Assembly: GCF_032818155.1 (NCBI RefSeq)
Contig: NZ_CP102589.1
Span: 2,404,001-2,468,000, forward strand
DNA from: Niallia taxi
Lineage (GTDB): Bacteria > Bacillota > Bacilli > Bacillales > Cytobacillaceae
DNA length: 64,000 nucleotides
Direction of reading: 5' to 3'
Positions 53,298 through 63,225 of the stretch are shown here, in pieces. Under the pieces are notes generated by a model. It made no database searches and had not been told where the DNA came from. It worked only from the letters and a program-made list of their open reading frames with translations. Position 1 is the first letter of the stretch. Each line of letters opens with the position of its first letter. The translations under genes and the position numbers were made by a program.

Positions 53298-54119
53298 ATG
53301 ACCTATTGTGAATTAAAACAAACTTATCTTAATGTCGCTGGAATTAATTTGTATTGTGAATACATAATAAATGAAAAACCACCGATTGTTCTTATCCATG
53401 GCTTTGCATCCTCAACCTATACCTTCCGCCGAGTTATCCCTTTTCTGCAGAAGCACTATTCTGTCATCGCCATCGACCTTCCTGGCTTTGGAAAAAGTGA
53501 TAAATCCACCTCATTCATTTATAGCTTTCAAAACTATGCAAAGCTATTGCTAGAATGTATGAATCAGTTTGGATACTCTAATTTTTCTATTGTAGCACAT
53601 TCTATGGGAGGACAAATAGCCCTTAATATGGCATTACTCGCTCCAGAGAGAGTAAGTAAATTAGTTTTATTATGCAGCTCTGGGTACTTAAAGCGGGCGA
53701 GAAAAGCGCTTATTTACACTTCCTATTTGCCGTTATTTGATAAACTCGCCTATTATTATGTGCAAAAAAAAGGGGTTAGACATCATTTAAATAATGTGTT
53801 TTTTGACAAAACATTAATCAATGATGAAATGATTGAAGAATTCGGTAAACCATTGAGTGAAAAAGGATTTTATAAAGCTTTAATCCGTCTTCTTCGTCAT
53901 CGCGAAGGGGATTTATTGCCAAACCAGCTTCAAGATATTCATGCCCCCACACTATTAATTTGGGGTGAGGAGGATCGAGTTGTTCCATTGGAGATAGGCA
54001 AACGGCTTGTTCGTGATTTGCCAGACGCACGGTTAATTACCTATAAAAAAACCGGCCATTTAATTACAGAGGAACAGCCTGAGCTTGTCTTTAAAAATAT
54101 TATGATGCACATGGTCTAA
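53298..54119 (+). CDS. Alpha/beta-hydrolase
   Basis: A 273-residue serine hydrolase: oxyanion HGFASSTYTFR, nucleophile elbow VAHSMGGQIAL, acid in LIWGEEDRVVP and His in KKTGHLITEEQP. Esterase, lactonase or C-C hydrolase activity is possible; substrate unknown. GGAGGAGTGGAGCACGA precedes ATG; the frame upstream is not coding. Convergent with the glycosyltransferase gene. Confidence 0.92.
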   Translation: MTYCELKQTYLNVAGINLYCEYIINEKPPIVLIHGFASSTYTFRRVIPFLQKHYSVIAIDLPGFGKSDKSTSFIYSFQNYAKLLLECMNQFGYSNFSIVAHSMGGQIALNMALLAPERVSKLVLLCSSGYLKRARKALIYTSYLPLFDKLAYYYVQKKGVRHHLNNVFFDKTLINDEMIEEFGKPLSEKGFYKALIRLLRHREGDLLPNQLQDIHAPTLLIWGEEDRVVPLEIGKRLVRDLPDARLITYKKTGHLITEEQPELVFKNIMMHMV

Positions 54120-54140
54120 CAGGCACAGGTACATAAAAAA

Positions 54141-54180
54141 CTAACTTAAAAGGTAATCCTTCAACGGCCTTTTAAGTTAG
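54141..54180 (-). terminator. Terminator after the glycosyltransferase gene
   Basis: Stem CTAACTTAAAAGG/CCTTTTAAGTTAG with a 14-base loop and T6 on the minus strand. Confidence 0.8.
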
Positions 54181-54195
54181 CTATTTGAGAGTACT

Positions 54196-55332
54196 TTAAG
54201 ACAGCTTTTCCTTTGCTTCTTCATAATAAGGTTCCCCAGCGTCTAAAATAAATTGAAGAATGTCCTCTGCTGCCTTTGTATTAATAAAATTCCGTTGACT
54301 TATTATCATTTCATTTAGCTTTTCCCCATTATTTTCGAGTAAATTGGCTAATGTATCTTTTATTTCCTTTGGTTTTTTGCACACTACTCCTAAATTAGAG
54401 TTCTCAGCAAAGCTTGGATTATCCTCTTCTTGACCAGGTAACGCACCAGTAATAATAAGTGGCGTATTTGTGGCAATTGCCTCAAACATAACATTCGGGC
54501 TTCCTCTTGTAAACGCAATATCAGCTGCTAGCATTAAATCTTGAATGTTTTTTGTAAACCCATATATTTCGACGCGATCGCCATATTTGGATTTCAGTGA
54601 CATTTCGAGCTTTGTTTTGAGTGTTGTATTTTTTCCAGCTACTATTTTAACGTGGCACTCGAAATGATCCAAGAGATTTTCTGCTATTTTTTTCATATTC
54701 CCTACACCTTCACCACCACTCATAATCAAGCATGTTAATGACTGGCCTTCCCTATAAAGCTTACGCGCATTACATTTTGGAAAAAAGCGCGAACGTACTG
54801 GAAACCCCGAAACCTTTATTTTTTCATCTGGAATTCCAAATTCAATACATTTATTTTGTGCTTCATATGTAGGGCTAATTATGTAATGGGCCCTTTTATC
54901 TGCCCAAAGTGGAAAAATGTTAACAAGGTCAGCAATAAGTGTAAAAAATGGAATTTGGATTTTTTGCTTTTCTAATATATTTAAGATGGAGCCATTAAAG
55001 TTAGGATGAACAGATAAAATCATATCCGGCTGGATTTCCTCTAGTAATTTGAGAAAGTTTTCCCTAATCAATGATTCGATAAAATTGTCAACTAGCTGCG
55101 GTTTTAACGCAGATAACTTCCAAATCATCTTCCAAAGATGCTCTGAATTTCTGATGATTGGCCCGTAGGATTGGCCAATTTTTAAAAGCAATCGTTTACC
55201 AAGAGAAAATCCATCTACTACAAAGATTTCGACATCTTGATAAGTTTGGACTTTTTCGCATAATGATTCTGTAATACTTTTATGACCGTGTCCTGTAATA
55301 TCAGAAGAAATAATCAGTAATTTCTTTTCCAT
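54196..55332 (-). CDS. GT28-type glycosyltransferase, MGDG-synthase-like
   Basis: A 378-residue enzyme of the MurG/UgtP/MGDG synthase group. The N-terminal SSDITGHGHKSITESL is the glycine loop, IMSGGEGVGNMKKIAENLL starts the nucleotide-sugar domain, and FTRGSPNVMFEAIATNTPLI with GALPGQEEDNP is the donor-binding site. Likely transfers a hexose to a lipid acceptor at the membrane. It follows the YfhP-like gene by 15 bases on the same strand, probably one operon. Confidence 0.87.
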   Translation of the reverse strand: MEKKLLIISSDITGHGHKSITESLCEKVQTYQDVEIFVVDGFSLGKRLLLKIGQSYGPIIRNSEHLWKMIWKLSALKPQLVDNFIESLIRENFLKLLEEIQPDMILSVHPNFNGSILNILEKQKIQIPFFTLIADLVNIFPLWADKRAHYIISPTYEAQNKCIEFGIPDEKIKVSGFPVRSRFFPKCNARKLYREGQSLTCLIMSGGEGVGNMKKIAENLLDHFECHVKIVAGKNTTLKTKLEMSLKSKYGDRVEIYGFTKNIQDLMLAADIAFTRGSPNVMFEAIATNTPLIITGALPGQEEDNPSFAENSNLGVVCKKPKEIKDTLANLLENNGEKLNEMIISQRNFINTKAAEDILQFILDAGEPYYEEAKEKLS

Positions 55333-55347
55333 AAAATCAGCCCTTCT

Positions 55348-56331
55348 TTAAGATGCCGTATTTTTTAATTGTTTGATTACCTGCTTGTATTGTTTTAAGG
55401 AGTATAATGTGCCGATAAAGCCTTCATTCATCTTATGGTCTGCTGATACTGCAATGATTGTAAGAATAGGAAAGAATTTATTTGTGCGAAATCGAAGATC
55501 CTTCCAATAGACTAGGTAGCCATTTTTACGTTTTAGTACAAAAGGATAGGCGTATTGGGTACTTGATAGAAAATCTGAAACAAGTGGATGGTTTTTGCTT
55601 TCTGACACTAAATCAGGAAATGTAATTTTTTTAACAAGAGAATGATCAATAGTAAGACTGCCCTTTGTGAAAACGCCAAATAAAAAATCTTCTTTCGTTT
55701 CGATAATGACATCCCAATGAAATAAGGAAATACGAGGAATCAATTTAATGCGTATAGAGTTTTGAAAATGGAGATGCAAATTTCTTTTTACTAACACTGT
55801 GGAAATGGTTCGAACAGCTAGGTACAGGAAAATAAAAAGATAAATAGTTAAAAACACTTCACCCATTGCAAAGAATGGCAGAAGGGAAAATCCAAATAAA
55901 TGGACTACTAGAATAGTAGGATCTACTAATGGGAGCGAGTCAAACGCAATCCACTTTTTGGAGAATGGAAGTAAAACTTGGGTTCCATGTACATTAAATA
56001 AATCAAAAAAAACATGAAGTATAACTGCTAAGAAAGTCCATAAAAATAAATGGAGAAACGATGCCTCTGGCAAAAAGGCATAAATTATACCTGAAACCGC
56101 AATACTCCATAGTGGTAATGCAAACAAAGAATGAGATGTAGAACGATGATTGCGGATATAACTGCCTTTTCCTTTCATGCGATAAATATAGTCAAAGTCT
56201 GGAGCGTTCGAACCAATTACTGTACCGAATAACACCGCTTGGGACAAAGGAGCAGAATTAGCGACAGCAGGATCAATGTGAGCGAGTGCTGCTAATCCTA
56301 AGCCTATGATGATGTGTGAACTCGTATCCAT
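55348..56331 (-). CDS. YfhP-like membrane-bound metal-dependent hydrolase
   Basis: A 327-residue protein with about five helices in the first half and a soluble C-terminal half. SSHIIIGLGLAALAHIDP, GSNAPDFDYIYRMKGKGSYI and RNHRSTSHSLFALPL are the YdjM/YfhP signature, with His and Asp residues placed for metal binding. Family function is poorly known. The start MDTSSH has GGAG seven bases ahead. Leads the operon with the glycosyltransferase. Confidence 0.87.
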   Translation of the reverse strand: MDTSSHIIIGLGLAALAHIDPAVANSAPLSQAVLFGTVIGSNAPDFDYIYRMKGKGSYIRNHRSTSHSLFALPLWSIAVSGIIYAFLPEASFLHLFLWTFLAVILHVFFDLFNVHGTQVLLPFSKKWIAFDSLPLVDPTILVVHLFGFSLLPFFAMGEVFLTIYLFIFLYLAVRTISTVLVKRNLHLHFQNSIRIKLIPRISLFHWDVIIETKEDFLFGVFTKGSLTIDHSLVKKITFPDLVSESKNHPLVSDFLSSTQYAYPFVLKRKNGYLVYWKDLRFRTNKFFPILTIIAVSADHKMNEGFIGTLYSLKQYKQVIKQLKNTAS

Positions 56332-56819
56332 TTCATCACTCCTTATCATTGTTTAACAAACAAAATTGCTCATTTCCAAGTACATTAATATGTATAGGTT
56401 TGTCTTCACGTATAATAAATCACCCCCCATATGTTCTTCATTATATTTTGTATGTGTTCCTTCATTCATGGTTTAATGTAAAGATTATGTTTAGATTCTT
56501 TCCATTTGTATTTAGATTTACAGTTAATAGACTGTAGTGATGGTGGATCCACATTAGTCATTTAACTAGTGTGCTTGCAAAACCTCCATTTAGCATTTTC
56601 TAAGCTCAGCATTTTTCAGGTATACCTTCTCGTTTTAATCTGTTGTTACTATTTCAATACGTATTTCTTTACATATATTAGGCATTTGCTCACTCTGTAG
56701 CAATAAGCATGGCATATACTAGGAGGACAGGAATGCTTGGTGCTATTTTTTAAGAGTGTTCATACAATAGGTATAGACAGTACTTCATTAATTATGTTTA
56801 GACGTTTGAAGGAGGGGCT
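56332..56819. other. Intergenic region of about 490 bases
   Basis: The longest gap. It holds the divergent leaders of the YfhP-like and YkuK-like genes. I see no complete promoter with confidence, no hairpin with a T tract, and no small gene with a ribosome site. Confidence 0.5.
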
Positions 56820-57359
56820 ATGATGGCGGAGAAAAGTTGGGCAAATATGACATTTCAAAATCTTCAAGAAAACTCTATGACATTTGATGTGGTGTTTCAG
56901 CGTATTATTAGCTTTATGGCGAGAAACCCTCGGGGAAATTACCGATTGATGATAGGCACGGATTCACAGGTTCATCCACAGCATACAACCTTTATAACTG
57001 GCATTGTCATCCAAAATAAAGGCAAAGGAGCATGGGCTTGTATTAGAAAGACTATTGTTCCAAGAAAGATGTTAGCATTGCATGAAAAGATTTCTTATGA
57101 AACAACATTAACAGAGGAAGTTGTCTCTTTATTTACAGAGGAAAGAAAAAATACGATGATTGATATCGTTCTTCCCTTCATTTATAATGGAGCCACTTTT
57201 TCAATGGAGGGCCATATCGACATAGGCAGCGGTTCAAGAAATAGAACGAGTGAGTTTGTTAATGAGATGGTTGCTCGGATTGAATCAACTGGAATTGAGC
57301 CAAAAATAAAACCGGATTCGTTTGTTGCATCAAGCTATGCTAATAAATATACAAAGTGA
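56820..57359 (+). CDS. YkuK-like RNase H-fold protein
   Basis: A 179-residue protein of the DUF458/YkuK family: FQRIISFMARNPRGNYRLMI, GTDSQVHPQHTTFITGIV and KIKPDSFVASSYANKYTK. The Asp in GTDSQ sits where the first RNase H acidic residue would be. Function uncharacterised. GGAGGGGCT precedes ATGATG. Single gene followed by a hairpin. Confidence 0.87.
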   Translation: MMAEKSWANMTFQNLQENSMTFDVVFQRIISFMARNPRGNYRLMIGTDSQVHPQHTTFITGIVIQNKGKGAWACIRKTIVPRKMLALHEKISYETTLTEEVVSLFTEERKNTMIDIVLPFIYNGATFSMEGHIDIGSGSRNRTSEFVNEMVARIESTGIEPKIKPDSFVASSYANKYTK

Positions 57360-57379
57360 CCCATTGTTACATAAAAAAA

Positions 57380-57403
57380 GCCTGTCCTTATTCAGAACAG
57401 GGC
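57380..57403. terminator. Bidirectional terminator
   Basis: AGCCTGT/ACAGGGCT imperfect stem with an A tract on one side and a T-rich run on the other, between the convergent YkuK-like and TerC genes. Confidence 0.6.
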
Positions 57404-57409
57404 TAACTT

Positions 57410-58180
57410 TTATTCTTTTGTTGAGGCCACTTCTTCAGACAATTTTTTGTTTTTGTTAATGAAGTGGATGATAAATGTAATGATAAACGCAAGAATCAAA
57501 ATCGCAAAGAAAACGTAATGATGCAATTCAAAACCAAAGATACTAGCAAACATTTTCAATGCAATGATGCCGATAAGCACAAATGCTGTATTTTCTAATT
57601 CAGGCACCTTTTCAATTAAGACTAGGAACAACTTTGCTACTGTTCTCATCATTAAAATACCAAGCATACCACCCAATAGCAAAATCCAAATTTCATCTGA
57701 AACAGCTAATGATGCGAGAATGCTGTCGACAGAAAAGGCTAAGTCTAACAATTCAACAGAAATGACAGTTGCCCAGAAAGCCCCAAACATACGTACAGTC
57801 CAGCTGTCTTTTTTTATGCCGCCTGCTTCCTCATCCTTATTATTAAGGAAGAAATGCTGGATAACAATCCAAGCAAGATAAGCAGCTCCAATTACTTTAA
57901 TCCAAGTAAATTTAATTAAATACACTCCGAGTCCGATGAATAAAAAGCGGAAAAAGTACGCTCCAATCAGTCCATATGTGAGTGCTTTTTTTTGCTTGTC
58001 CTTAGGAAGATGCTTAACCATGATAGCAAGCACTAGCGCATTGTCTGCTGAAAGAAGACCTTCAAGAATGACAAGTGAACCAATTAATCCCCAAGAAACA
58101 GGGTCTGATAATACTTTAACCCACATCTCTCCATCAAAGAATGAAGCGTAAGTAGAAAGTATTTGATGTAAAATGTCCAA
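57410..58180 (-). CDS. TerC family integral membrane protein
   Basis: A 256-residue protein with about seven helices and the TerC signatures GSLVILEGLLSADNALVLAI and SVELLDLAFSVDSILASLAV, whose Asp residues bind metal ions. B. subtilis relatives (YceF, YkoY) export manganese to load secreted enzymes. No yybP-ykoY riboswitch is visible upstream. TTG start after GGGGGCTTTTTGA. Confidence 0.9.
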   Translation of the reverse strand: MDILHQILSTYASFFDGEMWVKVLSDPVSWGLIGSLVILEGLLSADNALVLAIMVKHLPKDKQKKALTYGLIGAYFFRFLFIGLGVYLIKFTWIKVIGAAYLAWIVIQHFFLNNKDEEAGGIKKDSWTVRMFGAFWATVISVELLDLAFSVDSILASLAVSDEIWILLLGGMLGILMMRTVAKLFLVLIEKVPELENTAFVLIGIIALKMFASIFGFELHHYVFFAILILAFIITFIIHFINKNKKLSEEVASTKE

Positions 58181-58348
58181 TCAAAAAGCCCCCATATCAT
58201 TATATTAAAAATTGATAATGAGAACATTATACTCCTAAAAATAGACAACTGCAATCCTTTGAACTAGACGGAAAGCGTTGCCTTTTTTCATTTTTTATTC
58301 AATCCTTAAACAATGTGTAGTAACTCACACTGTTCAAGGACATATTGT

Positions 58349-59536
58349 TTATTGCAAATCTTCAAATTCCTTTGCCATTCTTTCCAAGGCAGTTTGGATA
58401 ATAGATCTTGGTGATGGAATACAGATTCTCTGATATGCTTTTCCTTCTTCACCAAACATGCTTCCATCTTCGAGCAGGACGTTGGCTCTATTATATATTC
58501 GGTCATGAACCTCCTCCGGCGTTATGTTATACGCAGAAAAATCCATCCACATAATATAGGTTCCTTCAGGTATCGTTACCTTCACTTTCGGCATGTTTTT
58601 ATCGATAAATTTCTTGACCATTTCCATTGTGCCATCAATATATGCTTTTAAATCCTCCAGCCATTCCTCTCCTTCTCGGTACACAGCAATGAGCGCTGAA
58701 ATGGTAAATGGTGAAGCCATTTGATAGCCCATTGTTTTCAAAAATTGTTTGCGGAGCTTCAGGTTCGGAATAATCGCATTTGTGCAATGGAGACCTGCTA
58801 CATTAAAGGTCTTGCTGATAGCCGTAAGGGTGATAAGCAAATCGTTATCTGCTAATTTCGCCATTGGGATAAACTGCTCATTTCTTCTAATTAAATCACC
58901 GTGTATCTCATCTGCAACAATTAAAACATCATGCTTTTTACAAATATCTGCTAAACTTTGCAATTCCTCCTTGCGAAAGTTTCTTCCTGTTGGATTATGA
59001 GGATTGCATAATAAGAACATTTTTGTGCTAGAATCACTTGCTTTTCTTTCAAAATCTGCAAAGTCGATGGTATAGTAGCCGTTTTCATCACATTGAAGCG
59101 GATTATTAACAACTGTTCTTCCGTTTCCTTCAATAGCCGAAGTAAAAGGTGGATATACAGGACGCTGAATAATGACACCTTCACCTGGTTCTGAAAAAGC
59201 GCGAATAGCCATATTCATTGCATGTACTGTCCCAGGACTATATACAATATGGTCTTTATCTATTTCCCAGTCATGTCTTTTTTTGAACCAATATTGAATC
59301 GCTTCATAGTATTCATCAGGAAAAATCGAATAGCCGTAAATCCTGTTGTCCACCGTTTTATGCAATGCTTTGACTAACGCATTTGGCACAGGCAAATCCA
59401 TGTCTGCCGTAAACAAAGGAATAGTGTCTTCATCATATCTTTCCGTAAGACCCATCTCCTTTATCATTTTACCGCCATCCCATTTGACTGAATAAGTATT
59501 CCTACGATTAACAACCTCATCAAAATTATTTATCAT
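58349..59536 (-). CDS. PatB/MalY family PLP-dependent aminotransferase or C-S lyase
   Basis: A 395-residue fold-type I PLP enzyme. PLFTADMDLPVPNALVKAL at the N-terminus is the MalY/PatB signature, LLCNPHNPTGRNF and LIVADEIHGDL bind the cofactor, and TAISKTFNVAGLHCTNAII holds the Schiff-base Lys. Members are cystathionine beta-lyases or aminotransferases. I prefer the second ATG (MINNFDE); the GTG start three codons earlier lacks spacing. About 50 bases after an SDR gene on the same strand. Confidence 0.91.
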   Translation of the reverse strand: MINNFDEVVNRRNTYSVKWDGGKMIKEMGLTERYDEDTIPLFTADMDLPVPNALVKALHKTVDNRIYGYSIFPDEYYEAIQYWFKKRHDWEIDKDHIVYSPGTVHAMNMAIRAFSEPGEGVIIQRPVYPPFTSAIEGNGRTVVNNPLQCDENGYYTIDFADFERKASDSSTKMFLLCNPHNPTGRNFRKEELQSLADICKKHDVLIVADEIHGDLIRRNEQFIPMAKLADNDLLITLTAISKTFNVAGLHCTNAIIPNLKLRKQFLKTMGYQMASPFTISALIAVYREGEEWLEDLKAYIDGTMEMVKKFIDKNMPKVKVTIPEGTYIMWMDFSAYNITPEEVHDRIYNRANVLLEDGSMFGEEGKAYQRICIPSPRSIIQTALERMAKEFEDLQ

Positions 59537-59588
59537 GACTTCCACTTTCCTTTCACATCATCAGAATATGTATATGTTAAGCTGCATC

Positions 59589-60338
59589 TTAATCTTCTTC
59601 ATAAATCATCTTTACAGTCATCCCACCATCTACTGTCAGGTTAGTGCCTGTGATGAAATTGTTGTCTCTATTTGTTAAAAAGAGACAAGCTCTTGCAATA
59701 TCTGCCGGCATGCCTACCCTTTTAGATAGATGCTGATCATGATCAACAGCCCTTAACTCTTCATAGTGCTTTGTTTCAATCCAGCCAGGCGCGATACTGT
59801 TAACAGCAATCCGGTCATTAGCCAAGCTATTCGCTAATGCATGAGTAATGGCCATAATTCCGCCTTTGCTTGCACTATAGCTTTCTGTATTTGGTTCAGA
59901 CATATATGCCCTTGTTGAAGACATGTTTACAATAGAGCCACCATTTTCATTTTGTTTCATGATTTTTGCTGCTTCACGTGAACATAAAAATACACTTCGC
60001 AAATTTGTGTGTAAGACATCTTCCCATTCATCCAAGGTTAGTTCATAAACAGACTTAAACAGAGCCTTTCCTGCATTATTTATTAATATGTCAATTTTTC
60101 CAAACTGTTGCTGCGTCTTTTCCATTAATTGAATGACATCTTGCTCCTGTCTTACATCTGTTTTAATAAAAGCTGCGTTTTCAGAATGATTAGAGGCTTT
60201 AATAATCTCAATTGATGCAGCTTCATCGATATCTGCAAAAACTACCTTAGCTCCTTCCTTTAAATAATGCTCTGCAATGCTCCTGCCAATCCCATTACTT
60301 GCTCCAGTTACAATAACGACCTGATTTAAAAATTTCAT
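59589..60338 (-). CDS. Short-chain dehydrogenase/reductase
   Basis: A 249-residue classical SDR: NAD-binding VTGASNGIGRSIAEHYL, NNAGKAL, catalytic Ser in VNMSSTRAYM, YSASKGG (Tyr and Lys), and VDGGMTVKM at the end. Substrate unknown. GAAGGAGAAGCC before the second ATG fixes the start. Upstream member of a probable two-gene unit with the PatB-type enzyme. Confidence 0.92.
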   Translation of the reverse strand: MKFLNQVVIVTGASNGIGRSIAEHYLKEGAKVVFADIDEAASIEIIKASNHSENAAFIKTDVRQEQDVIQLMEKTQQQFGKIDILINNAGKALFKSVYELTLDEWEDVLHTNLRSVFLCSREAAKIMKQNENGGSIVNMSSTRAYMSEPNTESYSASKGGIMAITHALANSLANDRIAVNSIAPGWIETKHYEELRAVDHDQHLSKRVGMPADIARACLFLTNRDNNFITGTNLTVDGGMTVKMIYEED

Positions 60339-60705
60339 GGCTTCTCCTTCTTTCATTTATTTCTATATTAATATTGTATTAAAGGACTGGCGAGATATCA
60401 AAAATTACCTCGAATAAATTGATTTTGTTTTTTCCATCACAGTAAAACAGCCTTATTTTCGTTATATAAAAAAGGTGTTAATATGGAATTCTTTTATATT
60501 ATTTATTTTTTCTAATGCTTGATTTTTATTTTATGATTTGTTTGAGTGCGTAAAATTATTTTAATTTAGCGGATTACGTTTACTATATTTCTTCTCCATT
60601 CTCACAAATTTACGATATGTTTCGGTAATGGGGTGCACCGAATGAAATGCTTTATTGCTGACTACTTTTAAGTAAAAAAAACGCCCCAAGTAATTGGAGC
60701 GTTCT
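60339..60705. other. Intergenic region with terminator
   Basis: It holds the leader of the SDR gene, a small hairpin (TTCGGT/ACCGAA near 60620-60640), and the terminator at 60680-60703. No gene seen. Confidence 0.5.
60680..60703 (-). terminator. Terminator after the DUF1796 pair
   Basis: Stem AACGCcCCAA/TTGGaGCGTT with a 4-base loop and T tract on the minus strand, directly after the stop at 60706. Confidence 0.82.
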
Positions 60706-61359
60706 TTATTCTTGAACATCTCTTACAAAAATGTTTTCAAACAAACCTTCCCAATAGTCATCATTGTTTGTCCACTTTTCGTATACAGGCATTTCCACTA
60801 CCGTTACATTTTTGATTGGCCAATTTTTCACTTCCATATCCTGTCTGTTATTATGATTGACGACAAGTATATGAAACTGATGCTTTACTAGGTCGGATAA
60901 AACGGATTGCAGCTGAAGTGTATCTGAAAATGATGCTTCTGTCCTGACAAACAACAAACGTTCCCCTTTTTCAAAGTATTCCAGCATTCTTGCTACACGT
61001 CTATCTACCTTCTGTTTTACCTTTGAATATTCTGGGAAGTTTGTGAATGTATTGCTGTCTGCTCTGAAATCATGGCTAGATACAATGTTGTAAGCGGTAT
61101 CTGTGATGACCAAGTGTGGATCAGTAGAGTTGATGCCTGTTGAATACTCTCCTGTTGCTTTCAGATTGTGAAGTTCCATATATTCTGAAAATCTGTTAGC
61201 TAGCAGTCTAGTAACATCTGGAAGGTTGTTGGAAGCCATCCAGTCTAGTGGACCAGCAAATGGACGCAAATTAAATTTACGCAATTGGATGCTTGCTAAG
61301 CACAAATCCCCTAAGCTGAAAATAGCATCATACGTTCCTTTCATTTCTTGTACACTCAT
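60706..61359 (-). CDS. DUF1796 family protein, copy 2
   Basis: A 217-residue protein. GTYDAIFSLGDLCLASIQLR, KFNLRPFAGPLDWMAS, SHDFRADSN and LFVRTEASFSD match the DUF1796 family, which has been described as papain-like cysteine-peptidase-related; Cys in DLCLAS and His in VVNHNNRQ could be catalytic. The start at MSVQEM follows AAAGGAG and aligns with the start of its neighbour. The two copies are tandem, with 28 bases between stop and start. Confidence 0.8.
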   Translation of the reverse strand: MSVQEMKGTYDAIFSLGDLCLASIQLRKFNLRPFAGPLDWMASNNLPDVTRLLANRFSEYMELHNLKATGEYSTGINSTDPHLVITDTAYNIVSSHDFRADSNTFTNFPEYSKVKQKVDRRVARMLEYFEKGERLLFVRTEASFSDTLQLQSVLSDLVKHQFHILVVNHNNRQDMEVKNWPIKNVTVVEMPVYEKWTNNDDYWEGLFENIFVRDVQE

Positions 61360-61387
61360 ATATTCAAAGTCTCCTTTATTCATGCAT

Positions 61388-62017
61388 TCATTTTGAACGG
61401 ATTGAAATTCCATTAAAAATTTGTTGCCAGTGATGATTATTTCCATCCCATATATCTTCATTTGGCAGGCATATCGAACATACATTTTCAATATAACATT
61501 CTTGCTCAATTAGTTCGGTAATAGGATAATGATTAATGACTAATAATGTAAAGTCTCCTTTGACAACCTCCCGAAGTGCGGATTGGAGCTCAATTATTTC
61601 TTCAATGGATGCTACTGTCCGAATGAATAAGATACGGTTATCAGTTTGTACACTCTGAATGAACCTAGTGATCCTTCTGTAGTATTTCTCCTTTACAACT
61701 GGCAGATCCATCAGATTATCAAGCGTATTTCTATCTGTTTTAAAATCATGATTAAAGCTGATGATGTTATCAATATCATACACAAGCAAATCGGAGTCTG
61801 AAGCATATCCAGTTGGGACTAGGTTCTCCTCTGCTAGAAAATCAGTAAAATATGTGCGGATTAGCTTAGCTACCTTATGCACATACTGTATCCCTACCCA
61901 ATCTAGTGGACCGGCAAATGGCCTTAGATGAAACTGTCTCATTTTCATGGCTGGAAGGCAGTTTTCACCTAAACTATAAACAGCATCATACTCACCTTTA
62001 ATTTCATTAAGCTTCAT
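61388..62017 (-). CDS. DUF1796 family protein, copy 1
   Basis: A 209-residue paralog of copy 2 (KGEYDAVYSLGENCLPAMKM, QFHLRPFAGPLDWVGIQYV, NHDFKTDRNTLDNL, ILFIRTVASIEEI, VINHYP). Cys in ENCLPA and His in INHY are the shared candidate catalytic residues. DUF1796 genes often sit in cell-surface glycan regions, and here an epimerase gene lies upstream on the same strand. Ribosome site AAAGGAG before ATG. Confidence 0.82.
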   Translation of the reverse strand: MKLNEIKGEYDAVYSLGENCLPAMKMRQFHLRPFAGPLDWVGIQYVHKVAKLIRTYFTDFLAEENLVPTGYASDSDLLVYDIDNIISFNHDFKTDRNTLDNLMDLPVVKEKYYRRITRFIQSVQTDNRILFIRTVASIEEIIELQSALREVVKGDFTLLVINHYPITELIEQECYIENVCSICLPNEDIWDGNNHHWQQIFNGISIRSK

Positions 62018-62170
62018 GTACTTACTCCTTTTAATAACACTTGCGTGCCATTATCAAAATGAAAACTCATAGAGCCAAGCATGTGATGAAAAACAGTCTA
62101 TCAGTTTATGTCAAAAAAATCGGCTGAAGTTTTGGGATTGGCTTCTTAAGCATAAGTGGGTAGTTATTGG

Positions 62171-63082
62171 TTAGTTGTTATAATAATGATACGTTCTTTT
62201 TAAGCCTTCACTTATACTGTACTTCGGTTTCCATCCAAGCTGTTCACAGCATTTTTCATTTAAAAGACAGCTATGCTTTATATCACCTGTCCGACTGTTA
62301 ACATGCATTGTTTCAAGGCTGTCCGGATGAAGCTCTAAAAGTATCTCAGCAAGTTGACTAATAGATGTCGGCTTATTTGTACTCACATGAAAAATATCAT
62401 TACGGTCGTTTTTCATCGCTGCAATGTTTGCATCCACAACATCTTCAACAAATACAAAGTCTCTTGTCTGTTTACCATCTCCATGGATTTTTAAGCAGCT
62501 TCCTTCCTTTATCCTATCCATAAAAACGGCAATGACGCCACCTTCCCCCTTGGCAGTTTGTCTTGGACCATATACATTTCCATAGCGCAGGATGGTGAAA
62601 TCCAATCCGTATAATTCCTGATAAAGTTGAATATATTTTTCAGCAGATAATTTGGACAACCCGTAATAAGATATAGGTGTCGTATGATCTTGTTCATCAA
62701 TCGTTGCTTTTTGGAGATTGCCATACACAGCAGATGTCGAAGAAAAAATAATTTTTTTCACCTTTGCTTTTCGGCATCCTTCTAAAATGTTAATAGTACC
62801 ATTGATGTTGATGTCTGCATCTTCACATGGATTATTTATTGACCGTGTAACATCTGCTTGTGCTGCTAAGTGGAATACAAATTCAGGTTTTTCTTCTGAT
62901 ATAATTGCTTGAGCCCTTTCACTGCGAATATCCACTTCATGTACAATCACATTTGGATGGTCATGGTAATAATGGCCTGATGAAAAATTATCCAGTATAT
63001 GAACTTCATATCCCGCTTTTAATAAGTGATCTGTTAAATGAGAACCGATAAATCCTGCTCCACCAGTAACTGCTACTTTCAT
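62171..63082 (-). CDS. NAD-dependent sugar-nucleotide epimerase/dehydratase
   Basis: A 303-residue extended SDR. VTGGAGFIGSHLTDHLLKAG binds NAD, STSAVYGNL and YYGLSKLSAEKYIQLY hold the catalytic Ser/Thr and Tyr-x-x-x-Lys, and RYGNVYGPRQ is typical. A UDP-glucose 4-epimerase-type or WbpP-like activity is likely. First recognisable enzyme of the surface-glycan-looking cluster with the DUF1796 pair. Confidence 0.92.
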   Translation of the reverse strand: MKVAVTGGAGFIGSHLTDHLLKAGYEVHILDNFSSGHYYHDHPNVIVHEVDIRSERAQAIISEEKPEFVFHLAAQADVTRSINNPCEDADININGTINILEGCRKAKVKKIIFSSTSAVYGNLQKATIDEQDHTTPISYYGLSKLSAEKYIQLYQELYGLDFTILRYGNVYGPRQTAKGEGGVIAVFMDRIKEGSCLKIHGDGKQTRDFVFVEDVVDANIAAMKNDRNDIFHVSTNKPTSISQLAEILLELHPDSLETMHVNSRTGDIKHSCLLNEKCCEQLGWKPKYSISEGLKRTYHYYNN

Positions 63083-63195
63083 CCTTTTGCTCCTCTACTC
63101 ATTTTTAATAGCTTATGATAATCGAGTATGCTGTGTATATGGCGGGTGACCATACAGAGCAAAAAATGGACTTTCTCGATAAGCTTAGAAAAAAA

Positions 63196-63220
63196 AGCGA
63201 ATGGCTACAAACCATTCGCT
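63196..63220 (-). terminator. Terminator after the coiled-coil repeat gene
   Basis: Stem AGCGAATGG/CCATTCGCT with a 7-base loop and T8 on the minus strand, overlapping the end region of the gene at 63226. Confidence 0.85.
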
Positions 63221-63225
63221 AAAGC

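Noticed and set aside
58181..58320. yybP-ykoY manganese riboswitch ahead of the TerC gene
   Set aside because: The leader lacks the conserved loops of that RNA and has no terminator.
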